Of a DNA stretch of 60,000 nt, positions 10,652 through 21,624 are shown piece by piece; the first letter of the stretch is position 1; each line of letters opens with the position of its first letter. A model generated the notes under the pieces. It was not told where the DNA came from. It saw only the letters and a list, made by a program, of their open reading frames with translations, and searched no databases. The DNA is taken from assembly GCA_014529385.2 (NCBI GenBank), contig CM043966.1:98383587-98443586 (forward strand). The letters are read 5' to 3'. This stretch comes from Adiantum capillus-veneris (taxonomy: Eukaryota > Streptophyta > Polypodiopsida > Polypodiales > Pteridaceae). Both the position numbers and the translations under genes were made by a program.

Positions 10652-12150
10652 TTTGGCTTCGCAACAGATAGAGTGCTACAGAGAAATGAGCTTTCGGCTA
10701 TGGTGAGCTCGCTTTCGGTGGAAGCTTGAGATCGGTGAGCAAACACCAGATCTGTGCTCATGGAAGCTTGAGGGGAATTCCCAAGCTTGAGGGAAGAGTG
10801 TATTGCAAGTGTGTATGGTTATTTGCAGCCATACTTGCAGGAAGAATGCAGGTTTTCATTTCCGCAGGTCATTTTTCGGGCCCCAAAAACAGTGTTTTTT
10901 GCATAGCTTTTGCATACGGAATGCGATTTATGCAAGGTTAAGGTGTAACCTAGGGTTTTGGCATGCTCCTGACGCTATGGTGATGTCCATTTGAGCTGAT
11001 TTTGACCTCTGAAATTTCTGCAGCAGCAGCAAGTTTTTGCTGCGTTTTTGGGCCGAAAACAGTGTTTTTGGCATATTTTGCACACTCGGACTCGGATACA
11101 TGTGATCCAGGAGTCTACCTTGGGGTTTTGGCACGCTCCGGACGCGCTCGTCATATCAAAATTTTAAAAATTATGAACGCTGAATTTTCTGCAGCAGCAG
11201 CAGTTGTTTATTGTTTGTCAAGGATTCCACACATGGTTTGCTCTCAGATGTGAGTGTGATATTTGCTGCAAGTTTCCTCACAGGTGGGAGGATACGATGT
11301 ATGCCTTATGTGGTTTGATGCTCAGGGAGACTAATGTGATTGAATTTTGAGCTCGGCAATGTATGTCTCGAGCATATTTTTTGGCAGTCACAGGTAGAGC
11401 AGATATTTGTGTACTAGATTTGCAGGTGTTTGCAATGATGTATGCAAAGTGTGGAGATTGGAGCATGCATTTGGAGTGTGATTTGACGCGCTTTGATTGC
11501 TCATGGTTTTGAGCGTGCAGTCAGTTTGGTTACTGGTTTTGTGGCCGTTTTACTAACGAAACTCTGGCAAAATTTTCCCAGGAGTTTTATGTGCATCATT
11601 CATGCGATCTAGGTAGAGATTGCGGGTTGCACTCAGCATTTGTGTGCGGTGTTCTCTGCAGGTGGGAGATTTGTGCGTGTGTATGCATCGATACCGCACA
11701 GTGTGGGCTTGGTGATTAGCTCACGGGTTTGACAGGTGTACAGTTATCTTGGCACACTCACAAGAGTGAGTATTGTGATGTATGCTTGTGTGGCTACGAG
11801 CTAGGTAGCCGGATTCAAGCACTAATGGCTTGAGGTTTTTTCAGCAGGTTTCAGCTACAGGTTTACAAGTTTACAGGCAAGTTTGAGGGCTTATTTGGGC
11901 GCTGAATTTTCAGCCATTGTTTCCTCTTTGCAGGTGTCCATGTATGACTCAGTTGTAGGCTGATCTGGGACACGTTTGTGACTTGTTTATGCAGTTGTTT
12001 AAGAGCTGAATTTTGGGGCTGTTTTGGGGCTGATTTGTAGCCATATCTTACAGCCATATTTGCAGACTTTTGTTGATGTGATTCGAGCCAGTTTAGGGCT
12101 GATTTGGTTGACATTTGCTACTCATTGTTGGTTGCTCTTTTGCGAGCATT
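10652..12150 (+). other. C untranslated leader with diverged internal repeats and a conserved block
   Basis: About 1.5 kb without a convincing ORF. Two diverged tandem copies (about 10860-10990 and 11030-11165) share the pieces GGGCC...AAACAGTGTTTTT and GGGTTTTGGCA-GCTCC-GACGC, each associated with GCAGCAGCAGCA-type runs. The second copy holds a block (11087-11146) closely matched in the leader of element E, containing GTGATCCAGGAGTCTA and the palindrome TCCGGA (11137-11142). Such a long structured leader probably carries packaging or dimerisation signals. Confidence 0.6.
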
Positions 12151-14004
12151 ATGGCTGATTTTTCATTTGACTTCCAGCGTTATGGTCTGACACAGTTTGA
12201 TGGTGTAGATTTTGTTGCTTGGAAGGAGCATATGCTTGTTGCATTGGCAGATTTGGGGCAGGATAAACCCTTGCTTGGTTTATCGGCGAAGCTCAAGTCT
12301 ATGCGTGATGATGATTGGCAGGATCTTGATGAGTTAGCCATGTCTACAATTCATTTGCATCTGATTGAGTCTGTTTACTGGCAGGTCTCGAGGGAGACTA
12401 CAACTCATGCTTTATGGCAGAGTTTACATGCTATGTATGCGACATCCATGTCTACAGGGGAGTCTAGTCCCACTTCTATGTCCATGGGAGAGATTGGTCC
12501 CACACGCAAGTCTCGACGGCATAGAGACTTGACATGTTGGCATTGTGGACATAGAGGGCACATTAGGCATCGATGTTTCAGGCGTTTGAGACAACGGAGG
12601 CGACAGATGCGTGATGCAGATTTGGGCATGACAAATGCTAGTGAGATCAGTACGGTGGTTACTGAGTATGCTTGTGATGGCGATGTCACATTTACATCTA
12701 GCTTGTCTTCAGACGATCTTATGTCTACGGATTGCATATCGGATTGCACATTGTCTTCACATTGGTTACTAGATTCAGAGGCTACTTTCCATGTCACGTC
12801 GCATCGTGAGTGGTTTAGCACGTTTTCTAGTGGGAGACTTGGTTGTGTGCACATGGCTGATGGTGCTATGTATGACATTGAGGGTACAGGAGACGTATGT
12901 TTGTCCTTGCCCAGTGGTATGAGATTTACCCTGCGTCATGTGCGTTATGTGCCAGATCTAAGACGGGATTTGATCTCAGTCAGAGAGTTACGGGATAGTG
13001 GATGTCAAATTTTGCTACGAGAGCGAGATTTTGTGATGCATTTGGGTTCGCTAGTGATTGCGAGAGGTGCCAGGAGTGGTACAGGTTACCCATTGCATGT
13101 GGATCACGCGAGAGATGGTGTTGTCTCTGTGATGACGCAGCCAGGTAGACAGCGAGAGAGCAGGCGAGTCTCTTTTGCTTGTGGGTTGCAGGATGCTTTG
13201 CATGGAGTGCAGAGTAGTGAGCTCGTTGTGCACACAGTTGGGGCACGACTTGAGCAGTCACACAGAGAGGTGACAGAGTCAGACATGCATGCTTTGCTAG
13301 TGACTGAGCAAAGCAGAGAGTCGGTTGTGCGAGATACTTCTATGCAAGATAGACAGGTAGAGTGGTCTTGCTCTAGTGAGTCACGACAAGAGGACGTTGT
13401 GCAAGAGTCTATGCATACGGAGTTAGAGCATGAGAGCTCTAGTGAGTCACAACAGATTGAGTGGTCATGTTTGCAGTGGATGATTGCAGAGGAGGCTGAG
13501 ATGTCAGCGATTATGCAATCATTCCTTTCTATGCTCAACAGTGAGCATGGGGATATAGTTGTGCAGGATATGTCTTCCAGCACACACCTAGAGCAGCTGG
13601 TTTGCTCTGAGGTTGCACGACAGGTTGATGCGTCTTTTGCGGACAGTCAGGAGATGCATGTGGCTGACACGCCTTGTCAGTCAGAGATGCCTATTGCTAG
13701 GGATATATATGTTGATGCATGCTTCGTAGAGCTAGCAGGGCCCGCTAGCATTGCATCGGCATTCGGTGGTCTCATGTATGAGATGCTGATCTTGAGACCG
13801 GATATCGCAGCTGCAGTGGGAGCATATGTAGTTGGGATTGTCAGTCGTTTGTTGACTGATAATGGCATAGTGCACGAGGGAGATATGCAGGTATTGCGTA
13901 CATACTTGCAGTACGTGTGCGGTACGTCTGGTGGTGTATGGACTTACACGGGAGCAGGACAGCCGGATGCACACGATCACAGCCAGCCAGTGGGCATCGG
14001 TTGA
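12151..14004 (+). CDS. C single ORF: gag, zinc knuckle, protease-like, RT remnant
   Basis: 618 codons from ATG 12151 (MADFSFDFQRYG), chosen because related copia gag proteins start MAD and the upstream in-frame codons lack an ATG. Order: gag of the UBN2 type (FDGVDFVAWKEHMLVAL, near residues 14-30); CCHC knuckle CWHCGHRGHIRHRC (about residues 129-142); aspartic protease fold (HWLLDSEATFHVTSHREW), where the usual DSGA is DSEA, so activity is doubtful; a Ser/Glu/Gln-rich linker of about 200 residues repeating QVEWSC and QIEWSC; then GGLMYEMLILRPDIAAAVG and LRTYLQYVCGTSGG, which match the stretch after the RT core in copia pol. Integrase, YVDD and RNase H are missing. The frame is uninterrupted despite 3.7 percent LTR divergence. 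It may supply structural protein in trans or cis. Confidence 0.8.
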   Translation: MADFSFDFQRYGLTQFDGVDFVAWKEHMLVALADLGQDKPLLGLSAKLKSMRDDDWQDLDELAMSTIHLHLIESVYWQVSRETTTHALWQSLHAMYATSMSTGESSPTSMSMGEIGPTRKSRRHRDLTCWHCGHRGHIRHRCFRRLRQRRRQMRDADLGMTNASEISTVVTEYACDGDVTFTSSLSSDDLMSTDCISDCTLSSHWLLDSEATFHVTSHREWFSTFSSGRLGCVHMADGAMYDIEGTGDVCLSLPSGMRFTLRHVRYVPDLRRDLISVRELRDSGCQILLRERDFVMHLGSLVIARGARSGTGYPLHVDHARDGVVSVMTQPGRQRESRRVSFACGLQDALHGVQSSELVVHTVGARLEQSHREVTESDMHALLVTEQSRESVVRDTSMQDRQVEWSCSSESRQEDVVQESMHTELEHESSSESQQIEWSCLQWMIAEEAEMSAIMQSFLSMLNSEHGDIVVQDMSSSTHLEQLVCSEVARQVDASFADSQEMHVADTPCQSEMPIARDIYVDACFVELAGPASIASAFGGLMYEMLILRPDIAAAVGAYVVGIVSRLLTDNGIVHEGDMQVLRTYLQYVCGTSGGVWTYTGAGQPDAHDHSQPVGIG

Positions 14005-14072
14005 GAGCGGTTTTCTCTCACCTTTTTTAGTCTTTAGACTAGGTTCCCTTGCTTAAAGGCACAGTCGCCTTT

Positions 14073-14083
14073 AAGTGGGAGGT
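14073..14083 (+). other. C polypurine tract
   Basis: AAGTGGGAGGT directly before the 3' LTR, the usual plus-strand primer site. Confidence 0.8.
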
Positions 14084-14272
14084 TGTTGGGGTATAGGCGC
14101 CTGTGCCTTGCCCGGCCGCCTAGAGTCTGGACGCCCACTGACTTGTATAACTTATACATAGCATAAGTGTATAGGGAGCTGCTCACTCTTTGGAGTCTCC
14201 CCACCCACATCGTGTCTGTCTCCTTCTCTCTCTCTCTCACTCTCCGTTTGTGGTGCTCCCCGATCCCCTTCA
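14084..14272 (+). repeat. C 3' LTR
   Basis: 189 bp, seven substitutions against 10449-10637, ends TGTTGG...CTTCA, followed by the TSD CTATT. Confidence 0.95.
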
Positions 14273-14312
14273 CTATTTTCGGGCAATTTTCACATCAGGT
14301 GCAGCATTTACC

Positions 14313-17300
14313 ATGGCTGACAACAACAACACAGATGTGTTCAAGATGTTTGCTGCTGAGGACAGGTTGGATGGGGACAACTACCCTATGTGGGCTTATA
14401 TGATGCAACATGTTCTTGTGTCAAAAGGTGTCTGGAACATTGTGCAGGGCATTGATGTACGTCCTGGTTCTGAAGATGTAGGCGATGTTGAGGATGTTGC
14501 AGGTCTTGTTGCAAGGATTGCAGCTGTTAGAGTTGTTTTGCCTACGGCAGAACAAGCTCGTTGGGATGTTAAGGATACGCAGGCTCATGCATTGATTGCG
14601 TTGTCTGTGAAGCGCACCATTATTCCTCACATCCGTTCAGCAAAATCTGCATAACAGGCTTGGGATATTCTAGCAGGTCTTTATGCAAGCAGCAATGAGG
14701 CTAAAATTGCTTTGCTGCGTAAAGAGCTAGAGTCGAAGCTTATGCATGAGGAAGATGATATGGACACTTTCCTTGCTAGTGTCAAGGATATCAATGAGCA
14801 ACTCATTTCTGCAGGTGAAGTCATTTCGGACAGTTCCCTTGTGCAGACTGTTCTTGATGCCTTACCAGATTCCTACCAGACTTTTGCTAGTACTTGGAGA
14901 CTGATGACCCAAGGAAATCCTGAAGTTGTCAAGTTTGATGCATTATGCACATTGCTGTTGCAAGAATCACTTTCTAGAAAAAACAGGACTAGGCAGCGTG
15001 CAGTTGAACAGGCTTTTATTGCTTCTCAAAGAATGGGTGGTAATAGTAATGCAGCCACTTCTTATGGTTCTGCTGCGAGTGGCAAAAATTATGTTCCTAA
15101 TGCTTCTGGTGGCAGCACTTCGTCTGGCAATTCTGGTGATAAGGGCAAAAAGAAGATGCGTTGCCATTATTGTAAATCCAATGATCACTTGATCAAGTTG
15201 TGTCCTAAGTTGAAGGCCAAAGAGGCTAAGAAGAAAGAGGGTGGTTCCACTACAAATTCTGGTTCCACTACAAATGCAGCCATTGTTGAGTCTTCTGTGA
15301 AAGGAGATTGTGATGCTGATGTTGATGCAGAATGGGCTTTTAGCGCAGAGTGCACTTACAATCCTGCTGTCCATGATGCATGCTTGTCAGTTGCTGCAAA
15401 TTCACATGTGTGGTATTTCGACAGTGGTGCTACAAAGCACATTACCTCACATCGTGAATTGTTTACCTCTCTCGAGTCTGTCCCTCATGGAAATTCAGTC
15501 ACTTGTGCCAACAACGCCTCTTATCCAGTTCAGGGAGTTGGAAAGATTGTGCTCACTGCTGCTAATGGCAGTTCCTTCACACTTGTTGATGCACTTTATG
15601 TACCTGGGATCAAGAAGAATCTCTTGTCTGTATCCGCACTTGCTAGACTTGGACTTGTAGTCAAATTTGTGGATGACAGATGTACAGTTCATGATCTCAG
15701 TTTTGGTGATGAAATTGTTGCATCTGGACTTTTGTGCCGTGGGCTGTATAATCTCACTTTGTATGACAAGTGTGGACAAAATTTTGCAAATGCTGTTGCA
15801 GATTCAAGGGCTATTTCAGATGCAATACTTTGGCATGCACGTTTTGGTCATCTGAATTTTGCCAGTTTGCTGCGTTTGCAGAAATCTGATATGGTTGCTT
15901 CTTTGCCGCCTCTTGAAGCACCTGTCAAACATGTTTGTGAAGGCTGTATTCTGGGTAAAATGCAGCGTTCTAAGTTTCCAAAGGATGGTTCAGTTAGGGC
16001 CACATGCAGGTTGCAGCTTGTGCATAGTGATGTTTGTGGGCCCATGCAAACTCCGTCCTTGGGCAATTACCTGTACTTCGTGACTTTCATTGATGATTAC
16101 TCAAGGCATGCATGGGTATTTCCGCTTAAAGCGAAGTCCGAAGTTTTTATGTGCTTCAAACAATTTTTGGCTATGGCTGAAAATGTCTCAAAATGTACTA
16201 TGGGCACCCTCCGTTCCGATCGAGGGGGGGAGTATATGTCTCATGAATTTAATACATTTCTGGCTAGTCCTGGGATAAAACACCAATGTACAGTGCCTTA
16301 TACACCTCAGCAAAATGGTGTTGCTGAGAGGAAAAACAGGTCACTAACGGAAATGGCACGATGTATGGTCAAAAGTCAAGCTTTGCCGCATTCTTTTTGG
16401 CTTGAGGCCATCATGTGTGCCACTTATGTACTTAACAGGTGTCCTACGATAGCTTTGCAGTATATTACTCCATATGAAGCATGGCATGATAGAAAGCCTT
16501 CTATTGAGCACATGTGTGTTTTTGGCTGTTTGGCATATGCTTTGGTGCCACAAGTGCAACGCAGAAAATTGGATGATAAGGCTGTCAAATGTATTTTTGT
16601 TGGTTATAGTGCTGAAAGCAAAGGTTACAGGTTGTATCATCCGCAAACAAAACGTATTCTGGTTTCATGGGATGTAGTGTTATGCTTTGGCTGTGTCTAG
16701 TTTACATGATGTTGAGGAGCCTCTGTCTTTTGATGAAGCACAAAATTCAGAAAATTGGATTGCTGCCATGAAATCAGAATATGATGCACTTATAGAGAAT
16801 GACACATGGACTTTATGTGATTTGCCTCCTGGCAAAAAGGCCATTGGTACGAAGTGGGTTTACAAGTTGAAACGCAAGCCGGATGGTGAGATCGATCGCC
16901 ATAAGGCTCGACTTGTTGCAAAGGGTTATGCACAACAAAAAGGCATAGATTATGAAGAGACTTTTGCTCCCACTTGTCGTATGACTACTGTGCATTTTCT
17001 ATGTGCATTGGCAGCTCATTTTGGTTGGGATGTACATCAATCAGACATTGTTACTGCTTTCTTGAATGGTGACATATTTGAGGAAGTTTATGTAACGCAG
17101 CCTCGCGGTTTTGTCATAAAAGGACAAGAGGACAAAGTGTGCAAATGTAAGAAAGCTTTGTATGGGTTGAAGCAATCTCCTCGTGCTTGGTATGAGAAAG
17201 CTGACACTCATTTGGTTAAACAAGGCTTTCGTAACAGTCCAACAGAAAGCACATTGTATGTAAAGCGTGAGGATGATGTATTTCTCATTGTGGTTCTTTA

Positions 17301-18255
17301 TGTTGATGATTTGCTGATCACTGGACCAAATGAGAGACATATTGCTGAATTTAAGGCTGATTTGAATGCTACTTTCAAGATGAAATATTTGGGGCTGTTG
17401 CATCATTACTTGGGTATACAGTTTAAGCAGTGTGATGGTGGTATTGCCTTGTGTCAGAAAAGTTACATAGAGACATTGCTATGTAAGTTTGGACTTGAGG
17501 ATTGCAAACCTATTGCCACTCCCATGGAAACAGGTTTGAAGTTGAGTCTACATGATGCTGGCGATCCTGCTGATGTCACTCTTTACCAAACTGCTGTTGG
17601 CTGCCTCATTTATGTATGCAACACGAGGCCAGATATTCAGTTTGCAGTCTCGCAGGTCAGCAGATTTATGCATAGCCCAGGGTCTAAGCATTGGCAGGCT
17701 GTTAAGAGGATTTTCCGCTACCTTAGTGGCACTTTACATCTTGGCTTGTTTTATCCCAAAGGGGGATCATTGCCGCCAGACTTACATGCTTTTTCGGACT
17801 CAGATTGGGCTGGTTGTTTTGACACGCGAGTGTCCACAAGTGGTTTTTGTTTCATGCTTGGCAGTTCATGTATATCATGGTTGAGCAAGAAGCAACCTAC
17901 TGTGGCCACTTCGAGTTGTGAGGCTGAGTACAGGGCAGTCTTCACAACTACGGTTGAGTGTGTATGGCTCAGACGCCTTATGGATGACTTGGGTGTTGGA
18001 CAGGACACTGCCAACACTATCTACACTGACAGTCAGAGCGCATTGGCAGTTGCGAGGAACCCAGTTTTTCATGCTCGTACAAAGCACATTGAGGTGCATT
18101 ACCACTATGTCAGGGAGAGGCTCTCAGCAGGAGAGATCAGCTTGGCTTATGTGCCAACACAGGACAACCTTGCAGATCTTTTCACAAAGGCATTGTCTCG
18201 TGAGAAGCTTGAAGCTTTCCGCAAAGCTTTGGGCTTACTCCCCTTTGTGGATTGA
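14313..18255 (+). pseudogene. B gag-pol polyprotein (one stop, one deletion)
   Basis: Starts at ATG 14313 (MADNNNTDVFKMF). UBN2-type gag; an in-frame TAA at 14652-14654 stands where A has AAA (K in KSAKQAWDIL); the frame then continues. CCHC knuckle CHYCKSNDHLIKLC near 15160. Protease WYFDSGATKHIT near 15410. Integrase with HHCC (HARFGHLNF to CEGC) and DDE residues in VHSDVCGP, LRSDRGGEYM and NGVAERKNRS. At 16682 a 343-bp deletion with TGTT microhomology shifts the frame. RT resumes in the 16687-18255 frame with KKAIGTKWVYKL and LYVDDLLITG (near 17300), then RNase H SDSDWAGCF and ADLFTKAL, ending LLPFVD. Cytoplasmic VLP polyprotein by family; not functional as it stands. Confidence 0.93.
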
Positions 18256-18320
18256 TCCTGTCCTCAGGGCATGGCACTTCCCTTTACTCATGTGCCAGCT
18301 CTCGTTCACCGCATCACTCC

Positions 18321-18330
18321 AGGGGGGATT
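18321..18330 (+). other. B polypurine tract
   Basis: AGGGGGGATT immediately before the 3' LTR at 18331. Confidence 0.85.
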
Positions 18331-18557
18331 TGTTACCATATACATGTGGTAGTGATGTGTGTGAACACACTAGGACCGCCAGGGCATTTTTTCCCTCGTT
18401 AGGAGGTTTTTTCCTCCGTGCATTGTATATACGCCCATCACTCTAGGGCTAACTATCTTTCCATTGCACACTAAGTAACACACTCTCTATTGTGTGCCTC
18501 GAGCTTCGTTCGTCTTCTCCAAGCTGTGTGTGTTTCTCTGCAACCCTAATTCCAACA
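18331..18557 (+). repeat. B 3' LTR
   Basis: 227 bp, TGTTACC...CCAACA, followed by the TSD AGAGG and then by minus-strand A sequence. Confidence 0.95.
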
Positions 18558-21288
18558 AGAGGCTCCTCAACATCATGTAAGCTAGACACAGCCAAAGCAT
18601 AACAATCTGATGCATAAGATGCATAGCGAGAGCCTGAACGAGTACGACTAGACAAAGGTGCATCCAATTTATTGTCACGCAAAGTGTGCACCAGCCATTT
18701 TGGCATACCTCTAGCCTGCTCATTTTCAGCCCTTTCCTCATCAAGTACATCATGTACATCTGCATCAATAATAGGCTGATCTGTAATATTTTCAGAAACC
18801 CCATAGACTGTACATTTGCCTCATTGGAAATTACATTCGTATTTCCACCACTGAAAAGAGGCAACAAAGTGTCATAAATGTCCCGTGAGCTTACATTACT
18901 GTCTCTAGTACATGACAGCAAGGGATGAACAGAATCTTCCACAAACACTACATCCCGTGAAACCAGAATACGCTTTGTTTGCGGAGATTATATAACTTGT
19001 AACCTTTGCTTTCAGCACTATAACCAACAAAAATACATTTGACAGCCTTATCATCCAATTTTCTGCGCTGCACTTGTGGCACCAAAGCATATGCCAAACA
19101 GCCAAAAACACGCATGTGCTCAATAGAAGGCTTTCTATCATGCCATGCTACATATGGAGTAATATACTGCAAAGCTATCGTAGGACACCTATTAAGTACA
19201 TAAGTGGCACACATGATGGCCTCAAGCCAAAAAGAATGCGGCAAAGCTTGACTTTTGACCATACATCGTGCCATTTCCGTTAGTGACCTGTTTTTCCTCT
19301 CAGCAACACCATTTTGCTGAGGTGTATAAGGCACTGTACATTGGTGTTTTATCCCACGACTAGCCAGAAATGTATTAAATTCATGAGACATATACTCCCC
19401 CCCTCGATCGGAACGGAGGGTGCCCATAGTACATTTTGAGACATTTTCAGCCATAGCCAAAAATTGTTTGAAGCACATAAAAACTTCGGACTTCGCTTTA
19501 AGCGGAAATACCCATGCATGCCTTGAGTAATCATCAATGAAAGTCACGAAGTACAGGTAATTGCCCAAGGACGGAGTTTGCATGGGCCCACAAACACCAC
19601 TATGCATAAGTTGCAACCTGCATGTGGCCCAAACTGAACCATCCTTTGGAAACTGAGAACGCTGCATCTTACCCGAAATACAGCCTTCACAAATATGTTT
19701 GATAGGTGCTTCAAGAGGCGGCAAAGAAGCAACCATATCAGATTTCTGCAAACGCAACAAACTAGAAAAATTCAAATGATCAAAATGTGCATGCCAAAGT
19801 TTTGCATCTGAAATAGCCCTTGAATCTGCAACAGCATTTGCAAAATTTTGTCCACACTTGTCATACAAAGTGAGCTTATACAGCCCACGACACAAAAGGC
19901 CAGATGCAACAATTTCATCACCAAAATTGACATCATGAACTGTATATCTGTCATCCACAAATTTGACTACAAGTCCAAGTCTAGCAAGTGCGGATAAAGA
20001 CAAGAGATTCTTCTTGATCCCAGGTACATAAAGTGCATCAACAAGTGTGAAGGAACTGCCATTTGCACCAGTAAGCACAATCTTTCCAACTCCCTGAACC
20101 GGATAAGAGGCATTGTTGGCACAAGTTATTGAATTCCCATGAGGGACAGACTCGAGAGAGGTAAACAATTCACGATGTGAGGTAATGTGCTTTGTAGCAC
20201 CACTGTCAAAATACCACACATGTAAATCTGCAGCAACTGACAAATCATGGATAGCAGGATTGTAAGTGCACTCTGTGCTAAAAGCCCATTTTGTATCAAC
20301 ATCAGCAACACAGTCTCCTTTCACAGAAGACTCAACAATGACTGCATTTGTAGTGGAACCAGCATTTGCAGTGGAACCACCCTCCTTCTTCTTAGCCTCT
20401 TTGGCTTTCAACTTAGGACACCCCTTGATCAAGTGATCATTAGCTTTACAATAATGGCAATGCGTCTTCTTTTTTCCCTTATCACCATAATTTCCAGACG
20501 TATTGCTGCCAACAAAAGCATTAGGAACATAAGTTTTTCCACTCACAGCAGAACCATAAGAAGTGGCCGCATTACTGTTACCACCTTTTCTTTGAGAAGC
20601 AATAAAAGCCTGTTCAACTGCAGCTTCCTAGTTTTGGTTTTTTGGAAAGTGACTCTTGCAACAGCAATGTGAATAATGTATCAAAGACAACTTCAGGATT
20701 TCTTTGGGTCATCAATCTCCAAGTACTAGCAAAAGTTTGGTAAGAATCTGGTAAGGTATCAAGAACAGTCTGCACAAGGGAACTGTCTGAAATGACTTCA
20801 CCTACAGAAATAAGCTGCTCATTGATATCCTTGACACTAGCAAGGAAAGTGTCCATATCATCTTCCTCATGCATAATCTTTGACTCCAGCTCTTTACGCA
20901 GCAAAGCAATTTTAGCCTCATTGCAACTTGCATAAAGACCATCCAATATATCCCAAGCCTGTTTTGCAGATTTTTCTGAACAAATGAGAGGAACAATGGT
21001 GCGCTTCACAGACAACTCAATCAATGCATGAGCCTGTGCATCCTTTACATCCCAACAAGATTGTTCTGTCGTAGGCAAAACAACTCTAATAGCAGCAAGA
21101 CTTGCAACATCCTCATCATCGCATGCATCCTCAGAACCAGGACGTATATCAATGCCCTACACAATATTCTAGACCCCCTTTGATAGAAGAACATGTTGCA
21201 TCATATAAGCCCACATAGGGTAGTTGTCCCCATCCAACCTGTCCTCACCAGCAAACATCTTGAACACATCTGTGTTGTTGTCAGCCAT
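18558..21288 (-). pseudogene. A gag-pol, 5' half: gag, protease, integrase, linker
   Basis: Reads on the minus strand from ATG 21288 (MADNNTDVFKMFAGEDRL). Gag frames lie at 21169-21288 and 20614-21078, then a long frame 18948-20546 has the CCHC knuckle (CHYCKANDHLIKGC), protease FDSGATKHIT, integrase HHCC (CEGCISGKMQRSQ) and DDE motifs (RSDRGGEYM, NGVAERKNRS). It ends in a frameshifted stretch before 18948. Unlike B it keeps the integrase-to-RT linker (18605-18947) and so shows the size of the deletion in B. The rest of pol continues at 9983 beyond B. Confidence 0.92.
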
Positions 21289-21351
21289 GGTAAATGCTGC
21301 ACCTGATGTGAAAACTGCCCAAAAATAGGAGAAATGGAGCAGGAACAACAC

Positions 21352-21365
21352 GTGCTATATAGCAC
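21352..21365. promoter_or_regulatory. 14-bp perfect palindrome in the A leader
   Basis: GTGCTATATAGCAC, identical to the copy in the B leader at 10407-10420. Confidence 0.5.
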
Positions 21366-21610
21366 AAACCGTAGGACTATGAGGCACCTGTTATGCAGAA
21401 AATGCTACTGACAGAAATTCTGCACAAAATGACAAAATAGCCTGTGCAGTACTTCTTGTAGTGGAAACGGAGGCCGAAATGAGCCCGAATAAAAAATCCA
21501 TGCGTTTTTGTCGACCTGCGATGAGCGCTTGCCAAAGCTCACTGAAATCGGAGAAAGTGAGCAGGCGTGTGCTGGAGCAGCTGGCAACTAAGCCCGGGAG
21601 GATGCAACCT

Positions 21611-21622
21611 ACTCTGATACCA
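21611..21622 (-). other. A primer binding site (initiator-Met tRNA, one mismatch)
   Basis: On the minus strand TGGTATCAGAGT follows the 5' LTR after a short spacer. The last base differs from the TGGTATCAGAGC of the other elements. Confidence 0.88.
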
Positions 21623-21624
21623 AT

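Larger units (their letters stand above)
10449..14272 (+). mobile_element. C: small non-autonomous copia-type element inside the B leader
   Basis: 189-bp LTRs at 10449-10637 and 14084-14272 (7 differences), a perfect TSD CTATT (10444-10448 and 14273-14277), a PBS and a purine tract define a complete 3824-bp element. The empty site is preserved in relative A near 21325-21335 (TCCTATTTTTGGGC on the minus strand). Inside are a leader of about 1.5 kb and a single ORF of 618 codons with gag, zinc knuckle and protease-like parts and a scrap of the region after RT. Integrase, the RT catalytic core and RNase H are absent, so it must have moved with enzymes supplied by another element. Confidence 0.93.
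9984..18557 (+). mobile_element. B: Ty1/copia retrotransposon inserted antisense into A
   Basis: 227-bp LTRs at 9984-10210 and 18331-18557 differ at 4 positions. The perfect 5-bp target duplication AGAGG lies at 9979-9983 and 18558-18562. Removing B restores the reading of A (GAGGAGCCTCT joined to GTCTTTTGATGAAGC). PBS is at 10213-10224 and the purine tract AGGGGGGATT at 18321-18330. The leader contains element C. Its gag-pol has one stop and one 343-bp deletion, so it is not autonomous. Low LTR divergence suggests a fairly recent insertion. Confidence 0.95.

Noticed and set aside
12405-13980. Long antisense ORFs opposite the C ORF (for example 12405-12878 and 13104-13583)
   Set aside because: Shadow frames of the real coding strand, with Cys/Ser-rich composition and no domain.
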